From Malachius bipustulatus (taxonomy: Eukaryota; Arthropoda; Insecta; Coleoptera; Melyridae), in assembly GCA_910589415.1 (NCBI GenBank), contig OU342630.1, positions 73,404,186-73,468,185 of the forward strand: 64,000 nucleotides of DNA, written 5' to 3'. Numbering within the stretch: the first letter of the stretch is position 1; the number at the start of each line of letters is the position of its first letter. Positions 48,291 through 60,838 of the stretch are shown one piece after another. A program made the translations under genes and the position numbers. The notes under the pieces were generated by a model. That model saw only the letters and a list, made by a program, of their open reading frames with translations, was not told the DNA's origin and ran no database searches.

Positions 48291-48776
48291 GTGAGCCTAT
48301 TTCCGTTTTCATTTATTCATATCTGACATTGATGTGCAAAGAGAGCTTCCTAAGTAATTGCTGAATATCCTTATTGTATAATTCTTTTAGTCTTAAATTT
48401 TATACCGCTTTCAATAAATTTTACTATTTTCAGTTTTTTATGATCTGAAGTATTGATGAAGATAAATAGAAATGCTGTCTTTCTATCTATGTAGAACAAT
48501 AAGTACCTACTACTCTTGGATGTGGATTATTATAGAAGATTGATCAATTTTATAAATAAATATTCAAACTTATCTTGATAAGTTGTCTCCTTAGACTCAT
48601 AGACTAAGAGCCCGCGACTGTCAGACCTTCGTTATTTTATAAAAGCTGAAAGCTTCTGTGCGCATGTCCCCAACGGAACAATGAAGCGACTATGAAGTTT
48701 GGACCATCGTAGCTTTGGCAAACTTCAGTCGCTGGATTGATCCTACCTGTGTGACGGACATGTATGTTCGCAGTAA

Positions 48777-48975
48777 CTTAACCTTTTCTTAAACCTCTCC
48801 GTAACCTTTTCCAAACCTTTATCAAATATTTCCCAAACCTTTCCCTAACCTTTCCATAACCTTCACCAAACCTTCCCTAACCCTTCCCTAGCTTTTCCAT
48901 AACCTTTCTTAACTCTTATCTAGCCCCTCAACTTTTCCATAACTTTTCCTAAATATTTTGATAACCTTCCCTAAT
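48777..48975. repeat. degenerate CCTAACCTTTCC minisatellite
   Basis: About 200 bp of units of 10-13 bp based on CCTAACCTTTCC, one strand pyrimidine-rich. Units vary strongly. CCTAA is the complement of the common insect telomere unit TTAGG, but the array is too irregular to be a telomere. Confidence 0.8.
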
Positions 48976-49029
48976 AGCTCACAAACATTTCCCAGTGGCG
49001 GCTCGTGGATAGCAAAGTTAGTAAAGTGT

Positions 49030-49400
49030 AGATTTGACACAGGAAAAGGTCCGGTCAGCTAGAATTTTTTATTTTTTGTTTTGTGCTGCAATATTCGGTT
49101 TGAAAAAGTCCGTTGAGCTTTAAAATTCGTTTTTTGAAAAAAAAGCTCGTGTTTAAAAATTCGGTCAGCTCTTTTTCTGCTAACCGGATAGACAAAGTTC
49201 GGTCAGCTCGAAAATTATTATATTTTTGCAAGGTCCGATCAGCTCGTTTTCTTTTGTAGATATGACACGGTTCGGAAAAAGGTTCGGATTTTTGAGCTGA
49301 CCGGACCTTAAGAAAAACTCGAACTGACAGGACCTTCCAAACTGGACCTTGTAAAAAAAATCTTACGAGCTGATGGGATCTAGTCAAAACGGATCTTGCC
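49030..49400. repeat. cluster of GGTCCGGTCAGCTC motifs in both orientations
   Basis: The motif or its complement occurs about eight times (near 49050, 49170, 49200, 49240, 49295, 49330, 49345 and 49370), separated by A/T runs. No frame with meaning; the 110-codon minus frame is built from the repeats. Confidence 0.65.
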
Positions 49401-51362
49401 CCAAGGAAAATAAATTCGATCTAAAGGGGAAATATCACATAAAGGGGAAGTCTCCTTAGTTAGATTTATTTTCATTTTCTTATTCTCTTCTTTGTCCAAC
49501 TGTCGCAGTCGATTAATGTTGTTAAGGGATTTGTTCCTATAGTTACTTAGCATATGGTAATTTACATGGGCTAGTAGGTATCAGTATATAAATAATAGGT
49601 ACCTATTTAGATCCTATTGCTTGGTCTCTTTCTCTATGATATTACCATGCAAGTTCTTCCGTTATGAACGTGCTTTCATTATCCAGGAAGGTGTTTTATT
49701 AATCCACGTTAATAAGAAGAAATTGTCATTATTTTATCATAATTATTTTGTTATTTCGGTATTTCTGCCTTAGTTAACTTAAAACTATTTAAAATGTTTG
49801 CAGAAATAAACTTGCACTTTCGTTGCAGAAGTGTACGATTTTTTTTTCAAAGGTAAAATCACTATAATTTCCTGAATAATAATACATTTTTTTAAACAAG
49901 TACTTTCCAATGTATACCTTCAGGGTGATGTATAATATGCATCGCCACTAATGCAGCAATCAAACAATAAATACATTTCCCTTATTATTTTAGTAATCTA
50001 TTGTATTTACTTAAGAGAAATCTATTTTGCAACGCTTAGATTCTAGATGTAGGAAATGTAAAGCTATTGAACATCAAAGTCTCAACTTGAACTTCACACG
50101 ATTATGTACTGTTTAGAGGTTCTCATCAAAAGCAAACAATGCAAGAAACATCCATCTAATCGATAGTGAAATAAGCACGCTTGGATTTCATATTCATACT
50201 CACGAGAAAGTTCCAATTAACGATGGAGGAAATAGACGACGAGGAAATACTCTGTATAATATTAAATAATAATAATTGATTAATGATAGAATAATAGGTA
50301 GTTAATCATTATGTTAGGCATGTATGTGGAAATTTTCTATAATAAACATGAATTAAGTAGCAAAGCGGTTTAAGATTGAAAAAGTTTTCCCCACGACTCC
50401 AAAATTGCACCATAATAATAATTGTAAAGCAATTTATGACTCTTGTTGTATTTACTTAAATTTATTATTATAAATTTTACATACACAACATTTTAATTAA
50501 TTATTTATCGATAATCTCAATAGGCGATTAATTATTATTAATTCAATTACTTCAATAGGTAATTTAATAATTATTGATAAATCAATCAAGTGAAGTTCTA
50601 TTCATCCTAAGTACCTAATCAAAATTTGAATTCATCCAAAATTGGGCAGACCTAGAATATGGGAGCCCGAATATCTGGAAAATTATTGGTCTAAAGAGGT
50701 ATCTTTGCTATCATTACTATATGAACTCATTTTATTCTATACATACATATAGTTGATTACTTCAGTAGATACCTATATTTATAAAAATAATTTTCCTACA
50801 ATGAATAAATACTTTAAAAAAATGCACACTTATAAAAAAATATAATAGCTATACATGATGGCCCATCAAAAACGAAACAAGAGAGGTATTTAGCAGGACA
50901 TTTTGCCAACTTATTAAAAGTTATGGAACCCCTCTGTAGAGGAAATGTCTTGGAAGTGTTACTTTATTGTCATCCCTTAATAAGCAAAGGTTGGAATCAA
51001 GTAGGTTTTTTTTAATAGAACACTCCAATTTGTATTTTTGAATATGAATGATTTGTAAATAAAATATTTCACTGGAAGGCAATCATTGATTGTCTTCAAA
51101 GCATCTTCTTGAAATCATCATAATTTCGTGCTCGAGACGCATACCAATGTTTCACACTTTATTATGAATAAGTTTTTTTTTTGTAAAGCAGTCATAAGTA
51201 TAATGTAGCATTTATTTTTAAATTAAGAATAATAACATGTATTGACATGTCAAGTTTTTGTATTCACATGTATTGACATGTGGTTAGGACGTGATATGAC
51301 GTGAATTTGTCATAGTCGATTCGACGTCTTTAAAACACGTAATCCTGTAATCCAAATTATCT
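49401..51362. other. unassigned AT-rich spacer
   Basis: No recognisable gene. A block at 50855-51010 (CATCAAAAACGAAAC...) may be a transposon scrap. Confidence 0.45.
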
Positions 51363-52376
51363 TGAAACGAACTATTTAACCCTTATTAGAGGGGAAAAAT
51401 AGTCGTTGAGAGCATGAGACAGTAAAAGACAACAAGGGTCGTAGGTTGAGTCGCTAGTCTAAGAGGGTCAACAATAACAAGCAGGTCAGCAGAACAACAG
51501 GTACTCTTTATTAAAATAAATCACAGTTACTATCACAAAATATTAACTTGAGCACGGTTAACAACAATAAGGAACAAGAGCGTGTAGAATCTGAATGAAC
51601 TGATCGGTTAAAACTTGGTAGGCAAAGGCACTTAGCTTCGTAGGGTCTTCGGAGCGAGGGTGAAAGTTTAACTGGTGGTAAACTTGGTTTCAGGTACAAC
51701 CCATGTGCTGCCTTCTTGTTAGAAGAAGAACCTTGCTTCCAGGAAAGAGTTGGTTCCGGGAGTAAAAGTTGCCAACCAGGGAAAAATTGCCTCCAGGGAA
51801 AAAAAATGCCTCCCGGGAAAAAGCTGTAATTTCATTGGTATCAGAAACACTCTTGCATTAATGAACGGTCCGATCGAGTCTGCTTGCCGAGGGTACATAA
51901 AATGATGTCCCGTCCTCAAGATAGGCTAGAATCAAAAATGTAATTGACGAAATTTTACAAGCGGAGCGAAACTCGATCGGATTTAAAAGAATTAAGATTA
52001 GCATACGGTATTAAGAAAATATGATCGGTATAATTCTAGCACAGTTAACAAAATCATTCTACAACACTCACCAAGCCAAAACGTGAGGGATGGTTATAAT
52101 AATTTAAGTGAAAGTTCACAACACCATTTCGCTAAAAATTCCCTGTGTTTGCAGAAACGACCTTCCTCTAGCGAATTCCAGGAGAGAAAAAGAAGGTGAA
52201 AACGCGTTCACCTGCGTTCCGGGTTGGATTTCGACAATAGATGTTACGAACCTGGAGGCCGCCAGCCCACCGTGTTTACGTCGCACTAAAACCCACCATC
52301 ACTCACTCACTGCGCGCGCCCGCCGTTGTCTCCGCGTCGCCGGCATTTAGCCGGTACGTACAAAATGTACGTTACA
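51363..52376. mobile_element. solo LTR candidate, 1014 bp, with 4-bp ATCT duplication
   Basis: Begins TGAAACGAAC and ends CGTTACA, i.e. TG...CA in either orientation. ATCT directly flanks both ends (51359-51362, 52377-52380). The right part is GC-rich, with ACTCACTCACTG and CG-rich steps. No internal region or partner repeat is nearby, so it is best read as a solo LTR of a Gypsy-like element. The small open frames are not convincing. Confidence 0.6.
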
Positions 52377-52381
52377 ATCTA

Positions 52382-52901
52382 CAGGGTGTTAAGAAAATGA
52401 CGGATAAACTCTTCAGTACATTGTAGGGGACACTCAGTAGAGTACAGGAAAAATAATTTAAAAAATTCTGGTCTTCAATTTGGTGAGATAAAAAATGCCA
52501 AAGTTAACATTTTACTATCTTTGTTTTTCGGTATTTGCAAAAACTAGATGATTTTACAGATATAAAAAAGGGTACTTTAATCGTTATCAATTAAAAAGAT
52601 TGCTTAAGATGTAGTACTGGCTTGGAAAATTTAATAAGATTTTTTTCTTTTATAAGATGCTGAAAAAAAACATTTGGCAACAACGGTTTTGATACCTTGA
52701 CTACCTACATTGTTAGAAATTAGACGAAATTACCAAATAGCAACTGTTATTGTGTTAAACGTTGCCAAATTTATTGTTCAATATTTTGCTTATATCTTTT
52801 AAAATGTAGCTCTGGAATTTTTTTAATTATTTTTCCCGTACTTTATTGAGTGTCCCCTACAATGTACTGAAGAGTTTATCCGTCATTTTCTCAACACCCT
52901 G
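52382..52901. mobile_element. 520-bp MITE, copy 1
   Basis: Left end CAGGGTGTTAAGAAAATGAC and right end GTCATTTTCTCAACACCCTG are complements over about 60 bp. Its flank overlaps the solo LTR target site, so the two lie side by side. Copy 2 is at 54014-55796, in the opposite orientation. Confidence 0.85.
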
Positions 52902-54013
52902 TATTTAAGTTAATTCCTTACTAGCTAATTATTTGCAATTAAGCAGTTCTGTGATTCAACCAGTCAATTTTCGGCACTTGGAAGAGAAAAAAACTTTTTT
53001 CCTTATCCAGTGATATAGCAGTGAAAGTATACCTACTCCGAGATATTCCTGGCAGGTAAAAATTTTGTTTTAATGCGTCCCAAAACTTACAGCTTTAACC
53101 AAGAGTTTTTTGTAGGTTTACCTGGCTTAGAATATCATGTAGATCAGTTCTCAGAGTTACCAAACAAGGATTTGTTGGTTTGAAAACTTTCGAAGCAACC
53201 GATTTAGTGAAAAACATCTGTGAAAATCGACTATCTGTCGTAATATACCGATACCCTAGCAGTTTTCGATATGTGTTTTATAAAAAAGCCGATAAAGTGC
53301 TTATTTTATTAATCTTCTTGAATTTTTTAACAACTGTCCTAACCTAACAAAATCAAGAGGTGTCAGTTGTAAAGAATGGCTTAAGCGGAGACAAACCTCT
53401 TCGTGTCAGGGTCTACTCCAAAACGGATTCGTTTTCGAACACCCTTTACAACTGAAAACAGTGTAATTATACATATTATTTAGATAAAAATATAGGATTA
53501 ATATATAGTTATTATATACCATTCCAGACGTTTTCGAATTCAAGTTGGCTGTGATATTTTTTCTTCAAGTTGAATACCCTGAACAGTCGATTTGAGCTAA
53601 AAAAAGTTCAAATGACTTCCATTTTGCTCATAAGTATGCCATTAGGATTAATTTTTCGATTTTACGTAATAAAAATATTTTTGACGTATGAAAACAATAA
53701 TTCAATAATATATTGCGATTGTTGTTATTTTATTTATTTTATTGTTGGACGTTGCATTAACTTTGTTCAAAAAGTTATGTCAGATTTTCACTATCTTTGA
53801 ATCGTTCTAAAATTGAAAAGGACTTAAATCTCCTTTGAATATTATATTATTCCATTATAATGCCAACAGTACCTAATTGAAAAAACCCAAAAGGGCATAT
53901 TATAAAAACATTCAAGGCCATGAAAGAGATAAATCCGAAAATTAGCAATGAAATCATATTAAACAAAATTTCATGCATAATATTTAATGTAAGTTCAATA
54001 AACCTATAGTATA
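52902..54013. other. unassigned spacer
   Basis: AT-rich with a few short frames (e.g. 53570-53800) and nothing recognisable. Confidence 0.5.
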
Positions 54014-54488
54014 CAGGGTGTTAAGAAAATTCCGGATAAACTCTTCAGTACATAGTAGGGGACACTCTGAAACTACGGAAAAAATAATTTAAAAAAATCC
54101 AGAGCTACATTTAAAAAGATATAAGCAAAATATTGAACAATAAATTTGGCAACGTTTAACAGGATAACTGCTGGTATTTGGTAATTTCGTCTAATTTCTA
54201 ACAATGTATTAGCTAAGGTATATCAAAACAGTTGTTGCCAAATACTTTTTTCAGCATCTTGGAAAAGAAAAAAAATCTTATTAAATTTTCCAAGGCAGTA
54301 ATACATGTTAAGGTTTTTTTTTAATTGATAACGATTAAAGTAACCTTTTTTATATCTGTAAAATCATCTAGTTTTTTCAAATACAGAAAAACAAAGATAG
54401 TAAAATGTTAACTTTGGCATTTTTTTTCTCACCAAATTGAAGATCAGAATTTTTAAATTATTTTTCCCGTACTCTACTGAGTGTCCCC

Positions 54489-55740
54489 GTGCGGTTGAGT
54501 ACCCATCGGACGCGTCCCCAGGTGGCGGATAGGGGGAAGGCCTTACAATGAGCGGAAATGAGTAAGGTTAGCAGCGGTGATAGAGCTCGTCGGAGGTAAA
54601 ATTCTAGACTGGTAGCTCAAAGCCTTACCGCGGACCACCTCCCTTAAACTAGTTGTCGTGTCGTGACTAAAGGTCTGCACTAGGGGTAACGGCGCCAGAG
54701 ATGTCCGACTGTGGACTATCTGATATACCGTATCATCTGTTGTCGTGGTCACGTTCCGCGCACAGAGAGATGCGGGGGTCTGGGCTTAATCGCCTGAACC
54801 AAGAGGAGACAACCTCACTAAAAAACCTAAATCCTAAGGCGGGGGTTCAGGCTGATGGGATGCGTGACTGGATAGAAGACCAGCCCTACTGGATTCAACC
54901 TTGGGGCACCAGGGGGCACCCCACTGTATCAATCCCCTCACCTTTGCATGCGGAGCTCTGCATAGGTGGAACACCCTTCCCTAGCTACTCGTGGGATCAA
55001 CCATGGTAAGAAACAAAAAACCAAGAAATCGCGGGACATCACCGCGAAACAGACTGCTGACCTAGCGGGGCTTGTCACCCGTCAAGACAGTCGGCAATCT
55101 AAACAATCCTTGTGCTCGAGACCACCTCGAACGCAAGAAGAATGCCCACGCATTGGCAAGAAAAGGAGTATCGACACCCTTCATAGGACCAGAACCATTC
55201 TGTGGCTTCGAAGATACTTTCTTCAAGACAGAACTCCAAAAGGAAGAAGAAAACTGAGAGAAACCCATTGGAGGAAACTCTCGGGGTTGAGACAAACCAA
55301 AGAACTTCTCAGGAATTTTAACCGAGAGAGGTCGAAGATACTCTTCAACCTCAGCAAGGAACGTCTCAGAACACTGATGGGATTCCTAACGGGACATTGC
55401 AAGCTCAAGGAACACCTGAGGAAGTTAGGCATAGAAGAAAATGGCGTCTGCATATTCTGCGGGAAAGGAGACGAGACACCACGTCACCTGCTGCTCAACT
55501 GCGATGCGATAGAACTCAAAAGAAGTAATGTTCTGGGCCACCACCAGCTAGAGGCAGGAAATTTACCCGACCTTGATCCTCTCAAAATCCTGAAGTTTCT
55601 CAAGGAAACGGACTTGGAGAGGGTGCTTCACTAAAGGGATTCCACACCAGGCGAAGCACAGTAGAGGGGATACAATAGATCTTTTAGGTCGCAGTAACTT
55701 GATCACCCTCAAAAAATACAAATACAAAAAATACAAATAC
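54489..55740 (+). mobile_element. internally deleted LINE with 11-bp target duplication
   Basis: Begins GTGCGGTTGAGTACCCATCG and ends in a tail of AAATACAAA-type units. Flanks TGAGTGTCCCC (54478-54488) and TGAATGTCCCC (55741-55751) are the duplication, with one mismatch. The 3' half codes for the C terminus of a LINE polymerase, while the 5' half looks like a LINE 5' region with its own small frame (54701-55009). The endonuclease and RT core are missing. Confidence 0.8.
54966..55634 (+). pseudogene. LINE polymerase C-terminal remnant with zinc-binding motif
   Basis: Open 222-codon frame to its own stop at 55634. The N-terminal third is Arg/Lys-rich. The second half has LMGFLTGHCKLKEHLRKLG, then CIFCGKGDETPRHLLLNC, the Cys-x2-Cys...His-x4-Cys knuckle found downstream of RNase H in I/R1/LOA-type LINEs (family knowledge). 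A true start is not evident. Catalytic domains are absent. Confidence 0.78.
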
Positions 55741-55803
55741 TGAATGTCCCCTACAATGTACTAAAAGAGTTTATGCGTCATTTTCTTAACACTCTGTAGT
55801 ATA

Positions 55804-56548
55804 TAGGGTGATTCATAATATGTGCGCAGGATTTCAGGATGTGATAGCTCGTTCAAAAATATGAAAAAAAAAGTTCTTATTAATATGGGTCTGCAAACGA
55901 ACCGTTTTAGAGATACAGGGTATGAATTATTTTCAGTTTTTCGACGATATATTAGGAACTGTTTGAGATACGGAACCCGACTTTTGTACACATCTCGTCA
56001 TTAATATTATCTACGTTAAGAGGGTAAATAAAAAAATATATATCTGGCAGTGAAACAAATCATAAAAAAAATTTATCAAAAACAAGTGGATTTTTTTGTT
56101 CACAACAAAACCTGTTGATACTTTTGTGTTTTTCATCATAAATGTTTTTTTTTCGCAAACAGCTTACGTCAGAGTATTTGACCAAGAGCACCTCTTTTAT
56201 GTAGAAAACCTTGACAGTTTAAAATATGCTCCCACAATGTTAATTTTTGCAGTGTCGTAGAAACTAAAAAATTTCAAGCAACCCCAAAATCTCAGCAACT
56301 GCCATATGAAATAAACTTCATTAGAGTACAAAAAGTAAATAATACTAATGATAAGATGTGTACATAAAATTCAGTTTTATATCTGAAAGAGTTCCTGAGA
56401 AATCGTCAAAAACTGAAAAAAATATATTTTATTGACACCCTGTATCTCGAAAATGGTGGGTTTGCGGACCCATGTTAATGGGAACTTTTTAAATATTTTT
56501 GAACGAGCTATCACGTCCTGAAGTCTTGCGCACATATTACGAATCAGA
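55804..56548. mobile_element. ~745-bp foldback element
   Basis: Left arm GGGTGATTCATAATATGTGC through GTGATAGCTCGTTCAAAAATAT pairs with 56490-56548, and the pairing resumes for GGGTCTGCAAAC and the CAGGGTAT/CCTGTATCTC pair. Outer bases of the right end are diverged. No coding. Confidence 0.72.
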
Positions 56549-56739
56549 GAAGGAGAAAAACTTTATTGAATAAAGTGGACTGCCCATTTAACTTGGGTTG
56601 CATTAATACACAGAAAATAATACCTGTATATAATAATAATGTTTCAATACCTATAATACGGTACCTACACTATTTAGCTATTATTTACTAAAGTTTGTAA
56701 TTTAAATTTACACCTAATTTGATTTTTTTTATTATAGGC

Positions 56740-57960
56740 AGGTGAAACTACGATCCAAAGTGTGTTGCAACAGGGTCCTGACACTTTAAAGCCTTCTATT
56801 GTTCTGGAATTCGGCCAAAAAGTGATAAATTACTAAATTACGTGTTTCGAAATGACTTGGAGGGACTCATTTGGAAATATAACAGCGAAAATAAATATTT
56901 TACATTAGACACCTTACTAACCGTCAGTCGTGACAATTTAGAATTTATTGGAGCTATGTCCACATTGTTTAAAAATTTTAAAATTTTAAAATCGATGGGA
57001 TACAAAGTACAGAATTGTTAACGGCCGCAAAATTTGATATGAAAAGAGCAATTTCATTGCATCAAAGATAAAATTTTTAAGAATATTAATTCAGTTTCCA
57101 AATCCAATTGAAAATGTAACACTCGTGTTTCCAGATAAAACTTGGATTTATCAAAATGGTTCCCAAGTAAGACGCCGCTGGATACATGAATCCGATCTTA
57201 AAAGTAATCCCAGTAACGTTAAATCTGAGGGGAAAAGATTCACAATTTTACATGCTGGTTAAAATTTGGTTTTTTGGAAGGGTGTGATTTTCTATTTTAT
57301 TCAAGAAATAACGACAGAGAATATCACAAGTCGATGACAGGGGAACTATTTCAACGTTGGACTGTCAACAAACAAATATCTGGTTTAGCTAAACTGGAAG
57401 GAAAGTGCGTGGTAATCATGGACAATGCTCCATATCAATCGGTGCAACTCGATAAACCACCATCACTTTCTTCCAGTAAGAGTCAAATGCAGGAGTGGTC
57501 GCGTATTCAAAATATTAAATTTGAGCGCAAACTAACAAACAAACAGTTATGGGACTTCATGAAACCTTTTAGGCCAGATAAAAAACATTATGCGACTGAC
57601 GAACTGCTGAAAAAACTTGGTTATGAAGTGCTTTTATAGACCGCGCGGCTGCGCGCTGCGCCATACCATTATCAGTACAATCCTATTGAAATGGCATGGG
57701 GGTTTTGCAAGCAATATTACATCGGGAGATAGAGTGGCAAATGTATGGCGTATTTCTCTTTCGAAATATACAGCAGAGGTGTGGCAACATTTTTGTATTC
57801 ATTGTGAAAAACTTATTTTGGCTGACTGGACAAAACGCATGAGCAGTTCTTCTGTGGAAAATATTTCTCTATTCATTATTCTAAGTCATTACTTCATTAG
57901 GAGCATCTGAATCAGAATCAGAGACTGATGTTGAATCAGATTCTAATAATTAAATAATGG
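56740..57960 (+). pseudogene. decayed DDE transposase
   Basis: Pieces of one transposase in shifting frames. Near 57130, PDKTWIYQNGSQVRRRWI holds the first catalytic Asp. Frame 57274-57639 contains CDFLFYSRNNDREY and KCVVIMDNAPYQSVQL with the second Asp. After a shift near 57640, PYHYQYNPIEMAWGFCKQYY carries the final acidic residue. At least two stops and two frameshifts, so inactive. It belongs to the IS630/Tc1/mariner superfamily by its D-N-A-P and NPIE signatures. The upstream 56740-57120 is too decayed to read. Confidence 0.75.
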
Positions 57961-59130
57961 ATAACGTATACCAAAATTAATTGGGCAAAACAAGTCATCT
58001 ACAAATACTTAGGTGAACTTATTAGATATGGGAACACAAAAAAAACGGAAAACTCATTTCTTGATGTTATCGTTACAGGAATTAAAATGACACCTTGTGT
58101 GACACAGAGTAAACCGAAAACCGACACACAGTGATCGTTATTTACACAACAACTCCAATCAACATCCGGCCCAAAAACGAGCCCAGTACCCACCTACAAT
58201 AAAATCTCTATCACCTAGACCTAGATCATGTTCTGCAGGCGAATGGCAACACCGTGCATGAATGCTTTGCTTCAGGATGACCACCCCGTATGCTACGAAA
58301 AGACAGAAATTTTGTCCACTACGTCACACTATTTCATACGTACCTATACTGTTTTATACCAAGTTGAATTCCAGAAGATATAGAGGTGAAGTAAACCATA
58401 CCTCAATTAAACCGATTGGATTCAGAAAATTTATAGTTCTACCCAAATATAATTTTTGTTTATATATTTTAGGCAGCCTCAGTATCAAACGACAATAACG
58501 AGATAAGAATTTGTCATATTTCATCCTCAACCGAGTTAGCAAGACTTTCCTCAAGTAGCAAAACAATCCTCCAACTACCTACAATTAATTGAAAATGAAG
58601 TACTTATTGACAACCTACGAGATCATGACGCTCATTCCATCTATTTTCTTCAAAATTTGAATTAAATTAACTGTATTCTTGTTTTCGCAACGGCAGCGTA
58701 GGTGAAATCTAAAATCAACGTAAAATTTGATTAGAAACATCCATAACCTTTAAAAATTTAGCTTGTCAAAGATAGTTCAAAACTCAGCTTTCGAAAAGGT
58801 AGGGTAGGACAAACATAATTCGGATTTTTCATAGCCAACTCTGAATTGGAAAACATCTAAAATAGGATTATACATATCGATATACATATTTGTTGCAAGA
58901 AACAAGTGTTCAATAAAAATAAAAAATACCAACTAAATAGCTAATAGAAAGAAATAATATTTGTGACCTTTCAAAGGTTTAAACATTATTTTTATAAATG
59001 TGTGCTTTCATTTTTAGTAACTACTGTGCCAAAACAAAATAGCAGGGGTCTCGTTGCATGGTATTCATTGTACTAATAGATCTTGAATAAACAAAAACTG
59101 CAATCAAATCTCCAAATTCTCTTCATATAA
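57961..59130. other. unassigned spacer
   Basis: AT-rich; short frames only, none recognised. Confidence 0.5.
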
Positions 59131-59407
59131 CTAATCCATGCTTTGTTGTATAAGAGCAATATATGAATATGCTGTCTTCATTATCTAAAACATGAAATTA
59201 ATGATCTAGCTTGAATCGGGACTGTATAGTTGATGATTGTTTTGTACTTACAGAAACGAAGAGAGTAAAAGACAGAGTTCCAAATGCTCCTGTTGTCAAA
59301 ACTACTGGTTGCATACACATAAACTGCATAATTCTGAAACTCTTTCGTAACGATATATCAGCGTTATACCATTTTGACTCATACAAGTCTACTGATATCT
59401 CTTCAAA
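59131..59407 (-). CDS. odorant receptor gene D, last two exons only
   Basis: Exon 5 at 59407-59252 (52 codons) and exon 6 at 59184-59131 (17 codons plus TAG), with a 67-nt intron (GTAAGT...TTTAG). Sizes and phases equal those of genes A-C. It reads LYESKWYNADISL, QPVVLTTGAFGTLSFTLFVS and KTAYSYIALIQQSM. Both exons are clean. I cannot find exons 1-4 upstream within the window: a 2.7-kb LTR candidate lies at 59889-62591. The gene is either continued beyond the window across a very long intron 4 or truncated. Confidence 0.8.
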
Positions 59408-59888
59408 CTAAAAGCAGTAACAATGATATAATAAATAAACAATTCTTATCTTAATTTCAACCAAATAAACTTCAACATTCAATAAACAAAAATAATTGTT
59501 GTTAATATGCCACTCGCTACTAATATAATTTATCCATCTTCTGTCTTTCGTTTCTATATTCTTCATTCCAAAATCTCACTTTGCTAATAATCAGTAATCA
59601 CGATCTTGAAATTTTTATACAGTCCGTACCTCAAGAAACAATAATTTAAAATCGAATGTGGAAAAAAATCGTTCTAATACTAGATATCTTATCCGTTAGA
59701 TTAGTGAATCCCAGAAAGAAGCATTTGAGGAAAAAACCTTAATCTCACAGTGTTTCTCTTTCGCTTTTCCTTCTTTGTCAATTGCTTTTTACAGAATGAC
59801 AACTTATTTTCTTATTTTTCAAGTTTAGTCTTCATTGATCGATCTACCAATCAATTTCCCGTTATGTCAATTTTGTGTCGCTTTATAT
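59408..59888. other. spacer between receptor D exon 5 and the LTR candidate
   Basis: AT-rich, nothing recognised; would be intron 4 if gene D is intact. Confidence 0.45.
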
Positions 59889-60260
59889 TGAGATAAACCG
59901 GCCCTGGGTACGTAAAAAAAATTACAATTTTTTTTCTTCTCTCATTCATATCCACGGGATAGTAGGCCTGCCTGAGTAGGTATAATAGATGAGGAATCTC
60001 GGCCGCTCGCCTTTCATAATACAGGCATGAGAAGCAAGCTAAAACATCAACAGAACGGAAAGTTCCCACTGCATTGTATCTTGTATCTTACTTAAAGAAT
60101 CACGCGAACATGCCGTGATAGAAAGCAACCGCCAGACCGTTCGCTCCTAATGAAACAATAGAGCCTGGTCGGAATCTGGCTATAAAAGCACGCATCGGAT
60201 GTAAAAGGGTAGTGAGTTTTGCCTCGACTCTGCTCATGGCAAGACTGACTATTTCCTCCG

Positions 60261-60450
60261 CTACCGGTGGAAACTTCTCGAGAGTATCGCATAGGTAGCC
60301 TTTCTTCCTTGTTGTTTTTTGGAAACCCCTCTGAGGGTATCGCATAAACAAATTCCTATCTATCGGTGGAAAATCTTAGAGAGTATCGCACCATTTCTTT
60401 TCTGCATCCTATCGGTGGAAACACCTTGAGAGTATCGCACCGTTCCTATT
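60261..60450. repeat. ~50-bp tandem repeat, four units
   Basis: Units start near 60261, 60314, 60361 and 60409, each with TATCGGTGGAAA and GAGAGTATCGCA. Confidence 0.8.
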
Positions 60451-60838
60451 ATTTTTACATCACTAAATAAAAATTGATTAGGCATCTTTCTGTTTTCATC
60501 TACTTTGCGAAAATATAAAACTCTCCCTTAAAGAGCAACATGAGGACTATTCGAAAAATCGAGAAATTTATACGCTGACACAACAAGCATTATAACCCAT
60601 TTTTTAATTCACTCCATTCATAAGGTTCGAATTTAGTTTCACTAAGAATCGAGGAGAGATCCGCGATTCATAAGGACAATTTCTGCCTCTAGAAAATAAC
60701 CGTGTCCGCCCGCAAAAGAAAGAACCCCGATTCAAACACCGGCCTCAATCGCCGGCACGATAATAAGAAAGACGGCCCCGATAAATAAACGCCCGACCAA
60801 TAAACCGACGTTTAAAACATAAGGTAAAGAAATAATAC

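Larger units (their letters stand above)
54014..55796. mobile_element. MITE copy 2, split by a LINE
   Basis: Same family as 52382-52901 but inverted. It is interrupted at 54488 by a 1252-bp LINE derivative and resumes at 55741. Without the insert and one duplicated 11-mer it would be about 520 bp. Confidence 0.85.

Noticed and set aside
48777..48975. True interstitial telomere
   Set aside because: Units are too irregular in length and sequence; reported only as a degenerate minisatellite.
60092..60351. Minus-strand frames of 66-83 codons with AEEIVSLAMSRVEAK
   Set aside because: Overlaps a tandem repeat and lies in an LTR-like unit with no supporting family pattern.
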